Of a stretch of 64,000 bases of DNA, positions 35,669-44,363 are shown piece after piece (position 1 is the first letter of the stretch; every line of letters begins with the position of its first letter). Location of the stretch: positions 26,112 through 90,111 of the forward strand of contig SAQE01000020.1 in the NCBI GenBank assembly GCA_004020545.1, read 5' to 3'. The notes beneath the pieces are model-generated. The model searched no databases. It saw only the letters and a list, made by a program, of their open reading frames with translations, and was not told where the DNA came from. Position numbers and translations under genes: made by a program. The stretch is from Mesorhizobium sp. (GTDB lineage Bacteria; Pseudomonadota; Alphaproteobacteria; Rhizobiales; Rhizobiaceae).

Positions 35669-35676
35669 GCGCTATC

Positions 35677-35726
35677 AGAGCAATTCCAGGAAAAGTGTGA
35701 AACGGTTTTCCGTCCGGAATTGCTCT
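35677..35726. repeat. Palindromic intergenic element (REP-like) and probable terminator
   Basis: Arms AGAGCAATTCC and GGAATTGCTCT (11 bases, perfect) enclose an inner pair GGAAAA/TTTTCC, so the whole can fold into an extended hairpin. It sits between the convergent GT2 and LuxR genes and covers the last two bases of the luxR-type frame. I recall closely similar palindromes scattered between genes in Mesorhizobium genomes; that recollection cannot be checked here. Confidence 0.75.
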
Positions 35727-36423
35727 AAGGCAACACCGAAATTCGCCCTAGAAGAGCGACCAGCTCCGCCTGGCGCTTCGTGTCCGTTTTCGCGAAGAGC
35801 GATGCAAGCTGGGTGCGGATTGTCGTCCGGCTAAGCTGACAATGCTCGGCGATTTCCAGGGGAGCATCGCCTTTCGCCAAGCGCAATGCCAGATGCGTTT
35901 CGGCACCGGTCAAGCCGAACATTTTCTGCAGCGTTTGAGGGTTAGGCCCGGATCTCGGCTGGCGGTCGAGGAGAGCGAGGATGATCGACCTGTCGGGAGT
36001 GACGATCCCTTCTTCGTTGAGGATGACCGGCCGGTCTCCGGCGCTGCGGATCACGATCCAGGACAGTGTTCCGGGCGTAAAATGAGCGGGGACGCTGGCG
36101 ATCAAACTCCTCAGCGCCGCGGCTAGATCGCTGTGCGGACCCGGGGAATTTCCATAGCTGTCAAGAATGATTTCGGCGGCTGCGTTCCATTTGAGAACCC
36201 TCTTCGACTCGCTTAACACAAGCCAGCCACAGCCTATGCGCTCGAGCATGCCGGTTATCGAATCGAGCCCCGGCCGCTCGCACCTGCTTACCGGAACCGG
36301 CCTGACCTTGCGGTCAGAGCCTCGAGCATAGACCGAGGTCTTTGGCCTGCCGCCAAAGCCTGCCTCCAACATGCTGTGTTGCGCGCTGTATCGCGTGTCG
36401 TTCTGCCCATCGACCAGGTTCAT
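35725..36423 (-). CDS. LuxR-family transcriptional regulator without receiver domain
   Basis: 232 residues. The N-terminal part (about 50-150) resembles a PAS-like sensor (GCGWLVLSESKRVLKWNAAAE) and the C-terminal part is a LuxR/GerE helix-turn-helix, with LTGAETHLALRLAKGDAPLE and LSRTTIRTQLASLFAKTDTK. No phospho-acceptor domain is seen. It is convergent with the glycosyltransferase and divergent from the histidine kinase. Control of the surrounding polysaccharide genes is a reasonable inference. The ligand, if any, is unknown. Confidence 0.85.
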   Translation of the reverse strand: MNLVDGQNDTRYSAQHSMLEAGFGGRPKTSVYARGSDRKVRPVPVSRCERPGLDSITGMLERIGCGWLVLSESKRVLKWNAAAEIILDSYGNSPGPHSDLAAALRSLIASVPAHFTPGTLSWIVIRSAGDRPVILNEEGIVTPDRSIILALLDRQPRSGPNPQTLQKMFGLTGAETHLALRLAKGDAPLEIAEHCQLSRTTIRTQLASLFAKTDTKRQAELVALLGRISVLP

Positions 36424-36631
36424 TGACTACCCCCATCGCCCATCGCCGCTATCGGTGCCCTGACGCCAGGTCGCTGCTTCGACACAAATGCGTCTTGACG
36501 ATCGATAGCCGGAAGGTTTGGCTGCTGATTCTCAATAGGCCGGGACGTTGGAGTGTGAAAGCGGGCAGACGTACTAGATTGCGCGTTCGACGGTCTAAGC
36601 TCGACGGGTTAAGCCGAAAGTTGTAGTTAGG

Positions 36632-38356
36632 TTGGATGAGGTTGCTGAAAGAGGTCTAGTCCTGTCGCGAACTCATCTAGCGTCGACGGCCATACTGATC
36701 GCTACATTGCTCTTCGAGGCAAGGGTTTCCCTTACTGGTGCCACTGACCCAGGTTTTCTCGAATTCATCCCGGCGATCGTTATCATTGCCTTCCTTGAGA
36801 ACCGCTGGCTTGCGATCGCATCGACCCTTGTGATGGCGGCTGCCGGCTTGGGTGCCCGGATCGTCATCAATGGCCAGGCTTTTGCCGATGAATGGGTACG
36901 CGCCATCCTGCTTTTGCTTGCCGGCGGGATGATTGCCTTTCTTTTCGACCGTTCGAGGCAAAGCTTACGTGCGTCGCTGGACGTCAAGCTCGCAGCCGTC
37001 GAGGCTGCCGAGTCGCGTTACCGCCGGGTTTTTGAGCGAGCCGCCATGGGCTTTGCCACCGCCAACGACAAAGGTGAATTGCTGCGATCGAACAGGCGCC
37101 TCGGTGCCTTGCTGGGCTATCCCGAAGATGACCTTGTTGGCCGGCATATGGATACGTTTGTCCATCCGGACGATCGTGACTTGTTCAAAAAGTCGCTGGC
37201 AGGGTTGAGTGCCGAGACGCCGTCGTCCGGCTCAGAAATGCGCCTGATCAGAAAGGATGGCAGCACGTTCTGGGCCCGGCTCACGCTTTCTTTGTCCGCG
37301 CCGGACACGTCGCCGCTCGATAGTCTGTTCATGGTCGTCGACGACATTACGGAACAACGATCCGCTCGCGAAGCGCTTGTGGCTCAGAGGGAGTGGCTGG
37401 ACCTCGCGCTATCTGCCGGCAGGCTTGGTATGTGGCGAATAGAGTATGACGAAAAGGTCATCTCGGGCTCAAACAAATTTTGGGAGATTTTAGGGCTGCA
37501 GCCGGCTGCGCTTCGTCCCTTGGGAGATATGTCGGCAATCGTACACCAAGCGGACTGGGCGAAACTCGCATCGCCTCCAAGGAAGGATCGTCCTGGGGGC
37601 AACTATGACGTGGAGGTCCGTATCAAGCGGCCAGACGGCCAAATTCGTTGGATCGCCTTGCGGGGACGCGAGGAAAACCAGAACGGCCGCAATCAACGGA
37701 CTGGCATCGCAGCGGATTTGACCGAGCGACGGCAAACGACGCTGTTGCGTGCGGCGATAAGAAAGCAAGAAGGGCTGATGCTCGAACAGCGCCATAGGTC
37801 CAGCAACTTGTTTGCTGTCATCACGGCCGTAGTGAAGATGGTCAATGCGCCGGACGGCAACCTCGTCAAATTCAAGGAAACGCTCATCGAGCGAATTCGC
37901 GCGCTCGAGGTGACGCATAAGCTGCTCACGAACAGCGCCGATGCATCGTCCACCATTCATGATCTCGTCGCTCAGGAACTTCGGCCCTTCTCGGAAGCAG
38001 GCAAGACAACGGTTACGGGCCCTGAGATCAAGATTTCAAGCGGGGCGGCTGAGAGTTTTGCAATGATCGTCCACGAACTCACCACCAATTCGATAAAGCA
38101 TGGGGTGCTCGGCGACGCGCAAGGCAAGATCGAGGTGCGATGGGATTTCGCCTCAGGCAGGGCAGGCGACGAGGTCGTATTTGATTGGATCGAAACAGGG
38201 GGCCGGCGCATCGCTCCGATCAAGCGTCAGGGCTTTGGATCAATGGTTCTGGGGGTCGACGGAGCACCCCTTGTGGGGCATTCCTCAAAATTCGAAATGC
38301 GGGAGGATGGGTTGCGGTATTCTCTCCGGCTGTCGCCGAAGGAGATCCAAGGCTAG
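36632..38356 (+). CDS. Membrane sensor histidine kinase, HWE/HisKA_2 type
   Basis: 574 residues starting at a TTG with no better in-frame start nearby. Three to four membrane helices occupy about residues 15-115, followed by two PAS domains (about 125-250 with NRRLGALLGYPEDDLVGRHM, and about 255-375 with RRPDG-like KRPDGQIRW). The kinase core has the phospho-accepting His in EQRHRSSNLFAVI near 387, the N-box HELTTNSIKHG, and the DWIETGG tryptophan-glutamate motif that defines HWE kinases. The gene ends one base before the convergent response regulator, which is the obvious partner. Confidence 0.92.
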   Translation: MDEVAERGLVLSRTHLASTAILIATLLFEARVSLTGATDPGFLEFIPAIVIIAFLENRWLAIASTLVMAAAGLGARIVINGQAFADEWVRAILLLLAGGMIAFLFDRSRQSLRASLDVKLAAVEAAESRYRRVFERAAMGFATANDKGELLRSNRRLGALLGYPEDDLVGRHMDTFVHPDDRDLFKKSLAGLSAETPSSGSEMRLIRKDGSTFWARLTLSLSAPDTSPLDSLFMVVDDITEQRSAREALVAQREWLDLALSAGRLGMWRIEYDEKVISGSNKFWEILGLQPAALRPLGDMSAIVHQADWAKLASPPRKDRPGGNYDVEVRIKRPDGQIRWIALRGREENQNGRNQRTGIAADLTERRQTTLLRAAIRKQEGLMLEQRHRSSNLFAVITAVVKMVNAPDGNLVKFKETLIERIRALEVTHKLLTNSADASSTIHDLVAQELRPFSEAGKTTVTGPEIKISSGAAESFAMIVHELTTNSIKHGVLGDAQGKIEVRWDFASGRAGDEVVFDWIETGGRRIAPIKRQGFGSMVLGVDGAPLVGHSSKFEMREDGLRYSLRLSPKEIQG

Positions 38357-38357
38357 T

Positions 38358-39014
38358 TCACATCGGCCCTAACCAAGTCTTGATCAAAACCGCCGCTTCC
38401 GTGCGATTTCGAACCCCCAGCTCTCGCATGATCGCGGCGGCATGAATCTTCGTCGTCGCCTCGGCGATATCGAGATCTCGCGCGATTTCCTTGTTCGAAT
38501 ATCCTTCAGCCATCAGCCTCAGAACATCCTTCTGTCGCGACGTGAGCCTTTCCAGGGCGCCGGCACCGGCGCTGTTCCCGTGCGGAATCTCCAGCATGTG
38601 CTCTCGGCTTCCGGAGTTTCGGGACAGCAGCGCTGGTACGTAGATTCGGCCCGAGAGGATTTCCTTGACCGCCAGCACGACTTCCTCGTCGCTCTGCGAT
38701 TTCACGATATATCCGTGCAGCCCCACCGAGAGAGCGGTCAGTATTTCGGATCGTGAATCGTTTCCAGAAACAATCGCAAACCGTGTGTCCGGATAGGTCG
38801 CCAGGACATCGCCAAGCACTTCTTGAGTGAAGAGCCCCGGCATATTGAGGTCAAGCATCGCGAGGCTGACGGGCTTGTGTTCGGCAAGAAGGCCAACGAC
38901 GGCATCGAAACACGTCGCCTCAAAGATATCGACGCCATCGATGCCGGCGGTCAAAGCCAACCGCAAGCCACGCCGGTAGAGGCCGTGATCATCGGCGATG
39001 ACGATCTTGTACAT
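38358..39014 (-). CDS. NarL/FixJ-type response regulator
   Basis: 218 residues from the ATG at 39014; a GTG 15 bases earlier is also possible. Receiver domain 1-120 has the acidic pair in IVIADDHG, phospho-acceptor Asp in MLDLNMPG near residue 54 and the Lys of YIVKSQSDEE. The C-terminal LuxR-type helix-turn-helix (about 150-205) has LTSRQKDVLRLMAEGYSNKE. It faces the HWE kinase tail to tail with one base between stop codons. Likely targets are the flanking polysaccharide operons. Confidence 0.92.
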   Translation of the reverse strand: MYKIVIADDHGLYRRGLRLALTAGIDGVDIFEATCFDAVVGLLAEHKPVSLAMLDLNMPGLFTQEVLGDVLATYPDTRFAIVSGNDSRSEILTALSVGLHGYIVKSQSDEEVVLAVKEILSGRIYVPALLSRNSGSREHMLEIPHGNSAGAGALERLTSRQKDVLRLMAEGYSNKEIARDLDIAEATTKIHAAAIMRELGVRNRTEAAVLIKTWLGPM

Positions 39015-39460
39015 TTTACCCCAACGCACACACTGCCCATTGGGGGGCTAACGGCAATCGCCCAGAGCGTTGTTCTGCCCAATACGAATTCTGAGGCGAT
39101 CCATAACCTGTAGCCGGTCCCCAACAATGCCCGCTTCACACTCAGTCGCCAGTCTGATGTACCCATCCGGCGACAGAAAAGCTTACTCCCCGTTTACCAT
39201 GATTCAAGTCGGACCTTGGTCCGTCGGGGCCTGCGGGCGGACGAGCTTGGACGCCGAGCGACAGATCTCGCTATCCAGGCTCCGATCCGTGCAGCTTTGA
39301 GCAGAGTCCGGAGCGCCATTCGAACGCACGACGACAGGCCACCGGCCACGGCGTAATTTCCCGGCCATGAAGTCGAGGCACGTCCGGCAGGCCATCGGTC
39401 GCGTTCATCCTGCCGAGGTTGATCATTGGTCGTGTCGGCCGAGTACGCACGGAGGATCGT
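39015..39460. promoter_or_regulatory. Divergent promoter region between response regulator and sugar-nucleotide operon
   Basis: About 445 bases without a credible gene. It contains the palindrome CGGACC-TT-GGTCCG at 39210-39223, which could be an operator, and GGAGG at 39451-39455 as ribosome site for the next gene. No clear sigma-70 boxes were found. Confidence 0.45.
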
Positions 39461-40183
39461 ATGAAAGCGGTTATTCAATGCGGTGGAATGGGTACGCGGC
39501 TTCGGCCATTCACATCGGTATTGCCCAAACCTCTGATGCCGATCGGCGCCCGGCCAGTGCTTGAATTGCTGCTGAAATGGCTGCGGCGCAACGGTATCGA
39601 AAACGTCTATGTCACAACCGGCTACCTCGGCCATCTGATCCGCAGCGTCTGCGGTGACGGTTCGCAATGGAACCTGAAGATCCGCTACACCCAGGAGATG
39701 GAACCGCTCGGGACCATCGGCCCGCTCTCCTTGATCAGGGACGAACTGGATGAACCGTTTCTTGTCCTCAACGGCGACGTGCTTACCGACCTGAGCCTCA
39801 GTCGGTTCGTGGCGTCGCACAAGGCGCACAACGATTTGGTCACGATCGCGACCGCTTCGCGTATCACCAAGATGGACTTCGGCGTCATCGACGAGGTCAA
39901 CGACACAGTCCGGGTGTTCCGCGAGAAGCCTGCGCTCTCGCACCTGGTAAGCATGGGAATATACTGCATGAATCCAGGCGTTCTGCAGTTCATTCCATCG
40001 GGCATCCCCTTCGGGTTCGATGATCTCATGCTGCAAATGCTTCAAGATGGACAGGTCGTGCACGTCTATAAGCACGAAGGTCTTTGGCTGGACATCGGCC
40101 GGGTCGAGGATTTTCAGAAAGCGCAGGCGACATCCTGGGAGGAGCAGTCGGCATCCATCGAGGTCGCCGCCGCCGCGGCGTGA
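39461..40183 (+). CDS. Sugar-1-phosphate nucleotidyltransferase
   Basis: 240-residue GT-A-like nucleotidyltransferase with the signature GGMGTRLRPFTSVLPKPLMP at the N-terminus, substrate loop GTIGPLSLI, LVLNGDVLTD metal site and WLDIGRVEDF at the C-terminus. It would make the activated sugar for the following dehydratase and aminotransferase. Whether it uses GTP, CTP, UTP or dTTP cannot be read from sequence. The GDP-linked route of Campylobacter legionaminic acid (PtmE, LegB, LegC) is one precedent for this gene combination. It lacks left-handed helix repeats for acyl transfer. Confidence 0.9.
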   Translation: MKAVIQCGGMGTRLRPFTSVLPKPLMPIGARPVLELLLKWLRRNGIENVYVTTGYLGHLIRSVCGDGSQWNLKIRYTQEMEPLGTIGPLSLIRDELDEPFLVLNGDVLTDLSLSRFVASHKAHNDLVTIATASRITKMDFGVIDEVNDTVRVFREKPALSHLVSMGIYCMNPGVLQFIPSGIPFGFDDLMLQMLQDGQVVHVYKHEGLWLDIGRVEDFQKAQATSWEEQSASIEVAAAAA

Positions 40184-40225
40184 AGGCGCATATCGACACA
40201 CGTGAAGGATCACCGGGAGGTTGGG

Positions 40226-41362
40226 ATGCTCTTGGTTAGTGCCCCCGTGCTGGGTGTACCAGAGAAGGCTGCTTTATCCAAAGTTATTGACAGCGGCTGG
40301 CTGACGATGGGCGAGCGTGTTCGGGCGTTTGAAGAGGCATTTGCCGCAATGCACGGCGTCGAAGACTGCGTCGCGGTGAACTCTTGCACCGCGGCGCTTC
40401 ATCTCATCCTCTACGGACTTGGCATTGGACCCGGTGACGAAGTCCTGGTGCCTTCATTGACTTTCGTGGCGACCGTGAACGCGGTCCTTTATGTCGGTGC
40501 CACGCCAGTCTTCGTCGACATAGAATCCGAAGACGTGCCGCTGATGTCGGTTGCAGAAGCGGAGGCGCGCTGCACGCCCCGCACCCGGGCCGTGATCCTC
40601 GTCCATTTCGCAGGTTATCTTGCCAACAAGGAAGAATGGCAGACATTCGCAAACGTACGAGGCCTCTACATCATCGAGGACGCCGCGCATGCTCCTGGAC
40701 TGAAGGAGGTGGGCACATTTGGTGCCGGAGCGGCATTCAGCTTCTATGGCAACAAGAATATGACCACCGCCGAAGGTGGGGCGGTCGTCACGAGGGACCC
40801 CAACCTGCGTGAGACGATCCGCCAAGCCCGTGGGCACGGCATGACTACCGGAACCCGCCAGAGATTGAACAGCCGCACGCCGCAATATGACGTGACCATG
40901 CTGGGCTTCAACTACCGCATGGATGAAATGCGGGCTGCGATCGGTTTGGTTCAGCTGCGCAATCTGCAGGAGTGGAACGAGGTCAGGCGCATCCTCGTTG
41001 TGCTGTATCGGCGCCTTATCGCCATGCGCTGTCCGACCGTCACGATCCCGTTTTGCGAACCTCGCACCTCCGCCTATCACATAATGCCGATCCTCCTGCC
41101 TCGTTACGTCAACAGGCAAGATGTGATCGACGAGCTGCGTGCGCAGGGCATACAGACCACAATTCACTATCCTCCCGTGCATCAAATGACGCTGTACCGG
41201 GAGCGTTACCCAGGGGTCCACCTACCGCGTACCGAGGATTTCGCCGAACGTGAGCTGACTATTCCACTGCATCCCCAGATCACATCTCCCGTCGCGGAGG
41301 CGGTCGTGGATGCCTTGGCATCAGCCCTCAATGGCGGTGCTCGGGCGGGGGCCGTCGCATGA
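40226..41362 (+). CDS. DegT/DnrJ/EryC1/StrS-family sugar aminotransferase
   Basis: PLP enzyme that converts a nucleotide-linked 4-keto sugar to an amino sugar. 378 residues from the ATG at 40226, which has GGGAGG five bases upstream; a GTG at 40202 is less likely. Motifs: SGWLTMGERVRAFEEAFA, the VNSCTAALHLIL cofactor pocket, IEDAAHAPG with the conserved Asp, and the PLP lysine in FYGNKNMTTAEGG. The gene overlaps the next by four bases. The dehydratase two genes downstream would supply its keto-sugar substrate. Confidence 0.92.
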   Translation: MLLVSAPVLGVPEKAALSKVIDSGWLTMGERVRAFEEAFAAMHGVEDCVAVNSCTAALHLILYGLGIGPGDEVLVPSLTFVATVNAVLYVGATPVFVDIESEDVPLMSVAEAEARCTPRTRAVILVHFAGYLANKEEWQTFANVRGLYIIEDAAHAPGLKEVGTFGAGAAFSFYGNKNMTTAEGGAVVTRDPNLRETIRQARGHGMTTGTRQRLNSRTPQYDVTMLGFNYRMDEMRAAIGLVQLRNLQEWNEVRRILVVLYRRLIAMRCPTVTIPFCEPRTSAYHIMPILLPRYVNRQDVIDELRAQGIQTTIHYPPVHQMTLYRERYPGVHLPRTEDFAERELTIPLHPQITSPVAEAVVDALASALNGGARAGAVA

Positions 41363-42027
41363 ACGCATTCGACCTGCCCCGGCCTGCAATGACACGCGTA
41401 CGCCACGGATTCGGCAGGCGCGCGATGGATATCATTGCCGCGTCCGTCGGCATCATAGTCCTATCCCCGCTGATGTTGACAATTGCGCTCGTGCTGCTGC
41501 TCGAAGGCGGCCGGCCCGTGCTTTTTGTGCAACCCCGCATAGGCGCCGGCGGCCGGCTCTTCCACATGTACAAGTTTCGAAAATTCGATCCGCGCTGCGA
41601 TTCCGGCGGCCTCGCGCTGACCCTTGCCAATGATCTGCGCATGACCGCCGTGGGCAGAATCCTCGCCCTCACCAAATTCGATGAACTGCCGCAGTTGTGG
41701 AACGTCTTGAAAGGCGAAATGGCAATAGTCGGTCCGAGGCCGGAGAGCCTCGCTTTCGCCGAGTGTTTCAGGGACGGCTATGAAGCTGTTCTGCAATATA
41801 AGCCAGGATTGCTCGGCCCTGCTCAAATCATGTTTCGCCGCGAGGCCCTTTTCTATCCTCACGGCATAGAGCCGACGCTTTTCTACAAGGAAGTCCTGTT
41901 CCCAGCAAAAGCCAGGATAGATCTCTCCTATTATGGTCGGCGAACGATGGCGTCGGACGCCGCACTCGTCATCCGCGGTGTCTTCGTTCTTCTTGGCCTT
42001 GGCTTGTCGCGTTCGATGGAACCGTGA
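41359..42027 (+). CDS. Initiating sugar-phosphate transferase (PssA/WbaP C-terminal type)
   Basis: Transfers the first sugar-1-phosphate to undecaprenyl phosphate at the inner membrane. 222 residues with a re-entrant or single N-terminal helix (about 30-50, ending PLMLTIALVLL) and the catalytic motifs QPRIGAGGRLFHMYKFR, TKFDELPQLWNVLKGEMAIVGPRPE in two blocks. The short length means it lacks the extra membrane domain of full WbaP, as in rhizobial PssA or PglC-like enzymes. It overlaps the aminotransferase by four bases, suggesting that the amino sugar could be the first residue. Confidence 0.9.
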   Translation: MNAFDLPRPAMTRVRHGFGRRAMDIIAASVGIIVLSPLMLTIALVLLLEGGRPVLFVQPRIGAGGRLFHMYKFRKFDPRCDSGGLALTLANDLRMTAVGRILALTKFDELPQLWNVLKGEMAIVGPRPESLAFAECFRDGYEAVLQYKPGLLGPAQIMFRREALFYPHGIEPTLFYKEVLFPAKARIDLSYYGRRTMASDAALVIRGVFVLLGLGLSRSMEP

Positions 42028-42093
42028 GCGTTTCGCATGGTCGTCAGCGGCATTCGCAAGTCAGTGCTTGGGTGATGCGAGGGTTATATAGTC

Positions 42094-43098
42094 ATGACCT
42101 ACGAGGGAAAGAGAGTTCTGGTCACGGGCGCGGATGGATTCATCGGGTCGCATCTGACCGAAGCGCTGGTTCGCGGGGGCGCCGACGTGACCGCATTGGC
42201 CCTCTATAACTCGTTCGACAGTCACGGGTGGCTGGATGATCTGCCGGACGATATCCGAAATCAGCTGAAGCTCCTGCGCGGCGACGTTCGCGACAGCGCG
42301 TTCCTGGACAGGATCGTGCGTGGCCAAGCCGTTGTCTTTCATCTCGCGGCACTGATCGCCATTCCATATTCCTATGCGGCTGCCCAGTCATATGTGGAGA
42401 CCAACGTCATGGGCACCGTCAACGTCCTGGAAGCGGCGCGCCAGTGGGACGCCGAGCGTGTCGTGCACACCTCCACCAGCGAGGTCTACGGCACCGCACT
42501 CAGCATGCCGATCAGCGAATCCCACCCGCTGCAGGGACAATCGCCATACTCGGCCTCCAAGATCGGAGCCGACATGATGGCGGAGTCCTATGCTCGATCG
42601 TTCGGCGTGCCCGTCGTGGTGCTTCGTCCCTTCAACACCTTCGGACCGCGACAGAGCGAACGGGCAATCGTGCCGACGATTATCAGGCAGGCCCTCGACC
42701 CGAAATGCCCAGCCATCATGGTGGGTGATACCAGCCCGATCCGCGACCTCACCTTCGTCGAGGACACCGCGGCGGCCTTCCTCGCCGCCGGCTCGGCCGA
42801 ACTCGAATTCGGCCATGCCTACAATGCCGGAAGCCAACGCGCGGTGACCATATCGGACGTGTTGGACCTGGTGCTCGACTTGAGCGGCTCCAACAAGCCG
42901 GTTCATCGCGATGAAGGGCGGTTGCGGCCGCAGAATTCCGAGGTCCGGGCTCTGCTGGCGGATTCATCCCGGTTTGAGACCGCAACGGGATGGAGGGCGC
43001 AGACCGGTCTTCGCGAAGGCTTGAGCCGAACCATTGCGTGGTGGCGGACACGGCTCCGTGCGGGCCTCGTACGTCATGAGATGGGTTACATGACATGA
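42094..43098 (+). CDS. NAD-dependent sugar-nucleotide 4,6-dehydratase (LegB-like SDR)
   Basis: 334-residue extended SDR with Rossmann motif VTGADGFIGSHL, the TSTSEVYG strand carrying the catalytic Thr/Ser and acidic residues of 4,6-dehydratases, and YSASKIGAD (Tyr-x3-Lys). The N-terminal YNSFDSHGWLDDLP segment is characteristic of LegB (nucleotide-GlcNAc 4,6-dehydratase of legionaminic acid synthesis) in my memory. It would produce the 4-keto-6-deoxy sugar for the DegT aminotransferase. The stop overlaps the next start as ATGA. An epimerase cannot be ruled out without alignment. Confidence 0.88.
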   Translation: MTYEGKRVLVTGADGFIGSHLTEALVRGGADVTALALYNSFDSHGWLDDLPDDIRNQLKLLRGDVRDSAFLDRIVRGQAVVFHLAALIAIPYSYAAAQSYVETNVMGTVNVLEAARQWDAERVVHTSTSEVYGTALSMPISESHPLQGQSPYSASKIGADMMAESYARSFGVPVVVLRPFNTFGPRQSERAIVPTIIRQALDPKCPAIMVGDTSPIRDLTFVEDTAAAFLAAGSAELEFGHAYNAGSQRAVTISDVLDLVLDLSGSNKPVHRDEGRLRPQNSEVRALLADSSRFETATGWRAQTGLREGLSRTIAWWRTRLRAGLVRHEMGYMT

Positions 43099-44363
43099 GA
43101 CTTCCCCCGCTTGTTGCCGTATTGCTGCTGGTTTGCGTTGCCGCGCTGCTGAACTTGCGGACGGCCGGCGGTCAAGGAAGCAACACATCCACGGGCTTCG
43201 TGGCGCCCGTGGCGATGGATCTGCCTGACTATCTTCGCCCAGCGACCGACCCGGCCTTCGGCACAAGCTTCGTTCGCATCACCAAGACCGGGGCTCTTGG
43301 AAATGGTGTCGTTTGCGGGCCAAAATACTGCAGCCATCGCTATTCGAGCGCTCAAGCCTGGAACGCAGACCAGACATTGCTGCTCCTCGACAACGGCTGC
43401 AATGGAATGTGCTTTCTCGACGGGCACACTTATGTGGCGCTGTTCAGTCGGAAGAGAGGAGGAGAGTGCGAGTGGCACCCTCGAAGCGCCGAGCTGATGA
43501 TCTGCGTTCAAGGCCGGACGATTTCGACCTGGGCACCACGGACGAACCAGGAAGAGATCCTGTTCACCTCCACGGCGTATCACGATCTGCGATTCGGCCC
43601 ATCGAAGGGCAATCCCAGCCGGGACGGCAGCCGCATCGCGGTCCGCGCGGTCCGCAAGGACGGCACGGACGTTGTTTTTGCCTATGATCTGAACCAGCGG
43701 CTGAAATTCCCGGACATCGACCTTGCTCAGGTTCCCGGAACGACCAGCTCCTGCACGATCTCGCCGCTCGGAGCGTATATCCTATGCTTCCAAAACCTGG
43801 TGGACGGCACAGAGCAAAGAGCGATTTTCGCCGTTGACGGCACCTTGCATCAGAGATGGACGGACCATCATCGGCCCGGTCACGGGGATCTGACGGTCGA
43901 CGAGGACGGCAGCGAAGTCTATGTCGGCATCAGCAAATCCAGTCCGGACAAGTTCCAGATCATCAAGCGCAGGCTTTCGGATGGGAAGGCGACTTCCCTT
44001 ACCGCTTACGGCCAGGCGGAACATGCATCGACCCGCGCCCTGGCCAGGGGCGATTGGGTATTCCTGAGCTATGGCGGCGATCCGGACGAGGTATCGGCCA
44101 ATCCGGGCTGGGCTCCCTATGCGCGCGAAGTCATCGCGCTCCGCATCGATGGCAGCGGCGCCATCCGTCGCATCGTGCAGACGCGAAACCCTCCCTCCGA
44201 CTATTGGAGCGAGACTCATGCCTCGCCTTCTCCGGATGGCTCCCAGGTGATCTGGTCGAGCAACTGGGGCACGCCGGGCGGCCCGGTCTACGAGTTCGTC
44301 GCGCGCCTCGACTGGGGCGAACAACAAAATCCGAAGGAGGTTGTTGCCAATGACCAACCTTAG
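43095..44363 (+). CDS. Secreted beta-propeller-like protein of unknown function
   Basis: 422 residues with an N-terminal Sec signal (LPPLVAVLLLVCVAALLNL). The remainder contains repeated blade-like segments such as SPLGAYILCF, SPDGSQVIWSSNWG and NPSRDGSRIAVRAV, suggesting a WD40/oligogalacturonate-lyase-like propeller. There are several cysteines early in the mature protein (CGPKYCSH, CNGMCF, CEWHPRSAELMIC) that could form disulfides. I do not recognise the family. Its position, overlapping the dehydratase and followed by the export gene, suggests a periplasmic or surface role in polysaccharide modification or binding. Confidence 0.75.
   Translation: MRLPPLVAVLLLVCVAALLNLRTAGGQGSNTSTGFVAPVAMDLPDYLRPATDPAFGTSFVRITKTGALGNGVVCGPKYCSHRYSSAQAWNADQTLLLLDNGCNGMCFLDGHTYVALFSRKRGGECEWHPRSAELMICVQGRTISTWAPRTNQEEILFTSTAYHDLRFGPSKGNPSRDGSRIAVRAVRKDGTDVVFAYDLNQRLKFPDIDLAQVPGTTSSCTISPLGAYILCFQNLVDGTEQRAIFAVDGTLHQRWTDHHRPGHGDLTVDEDGSEVYVGISKSSPDKFQIIKRRLSDGKATSLTAYGQAEHASTRALARGDWVFLSYGGDPDEVSANPGWAPYAREVIALRIDGSGAIRRIVQTRNPPSDYWSETHASPSPDGSQVIWSSNWGTPGGPVYEFVARLDWGEQQNPKEVVANDQP

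Noticed and set aside
39210-39223. Palindrome CGGACC-TT-GGTCCG as a terminator
   Set aside because: No T-run and located far from both gene ends in a divergent gap; at most a weak operator candidate.
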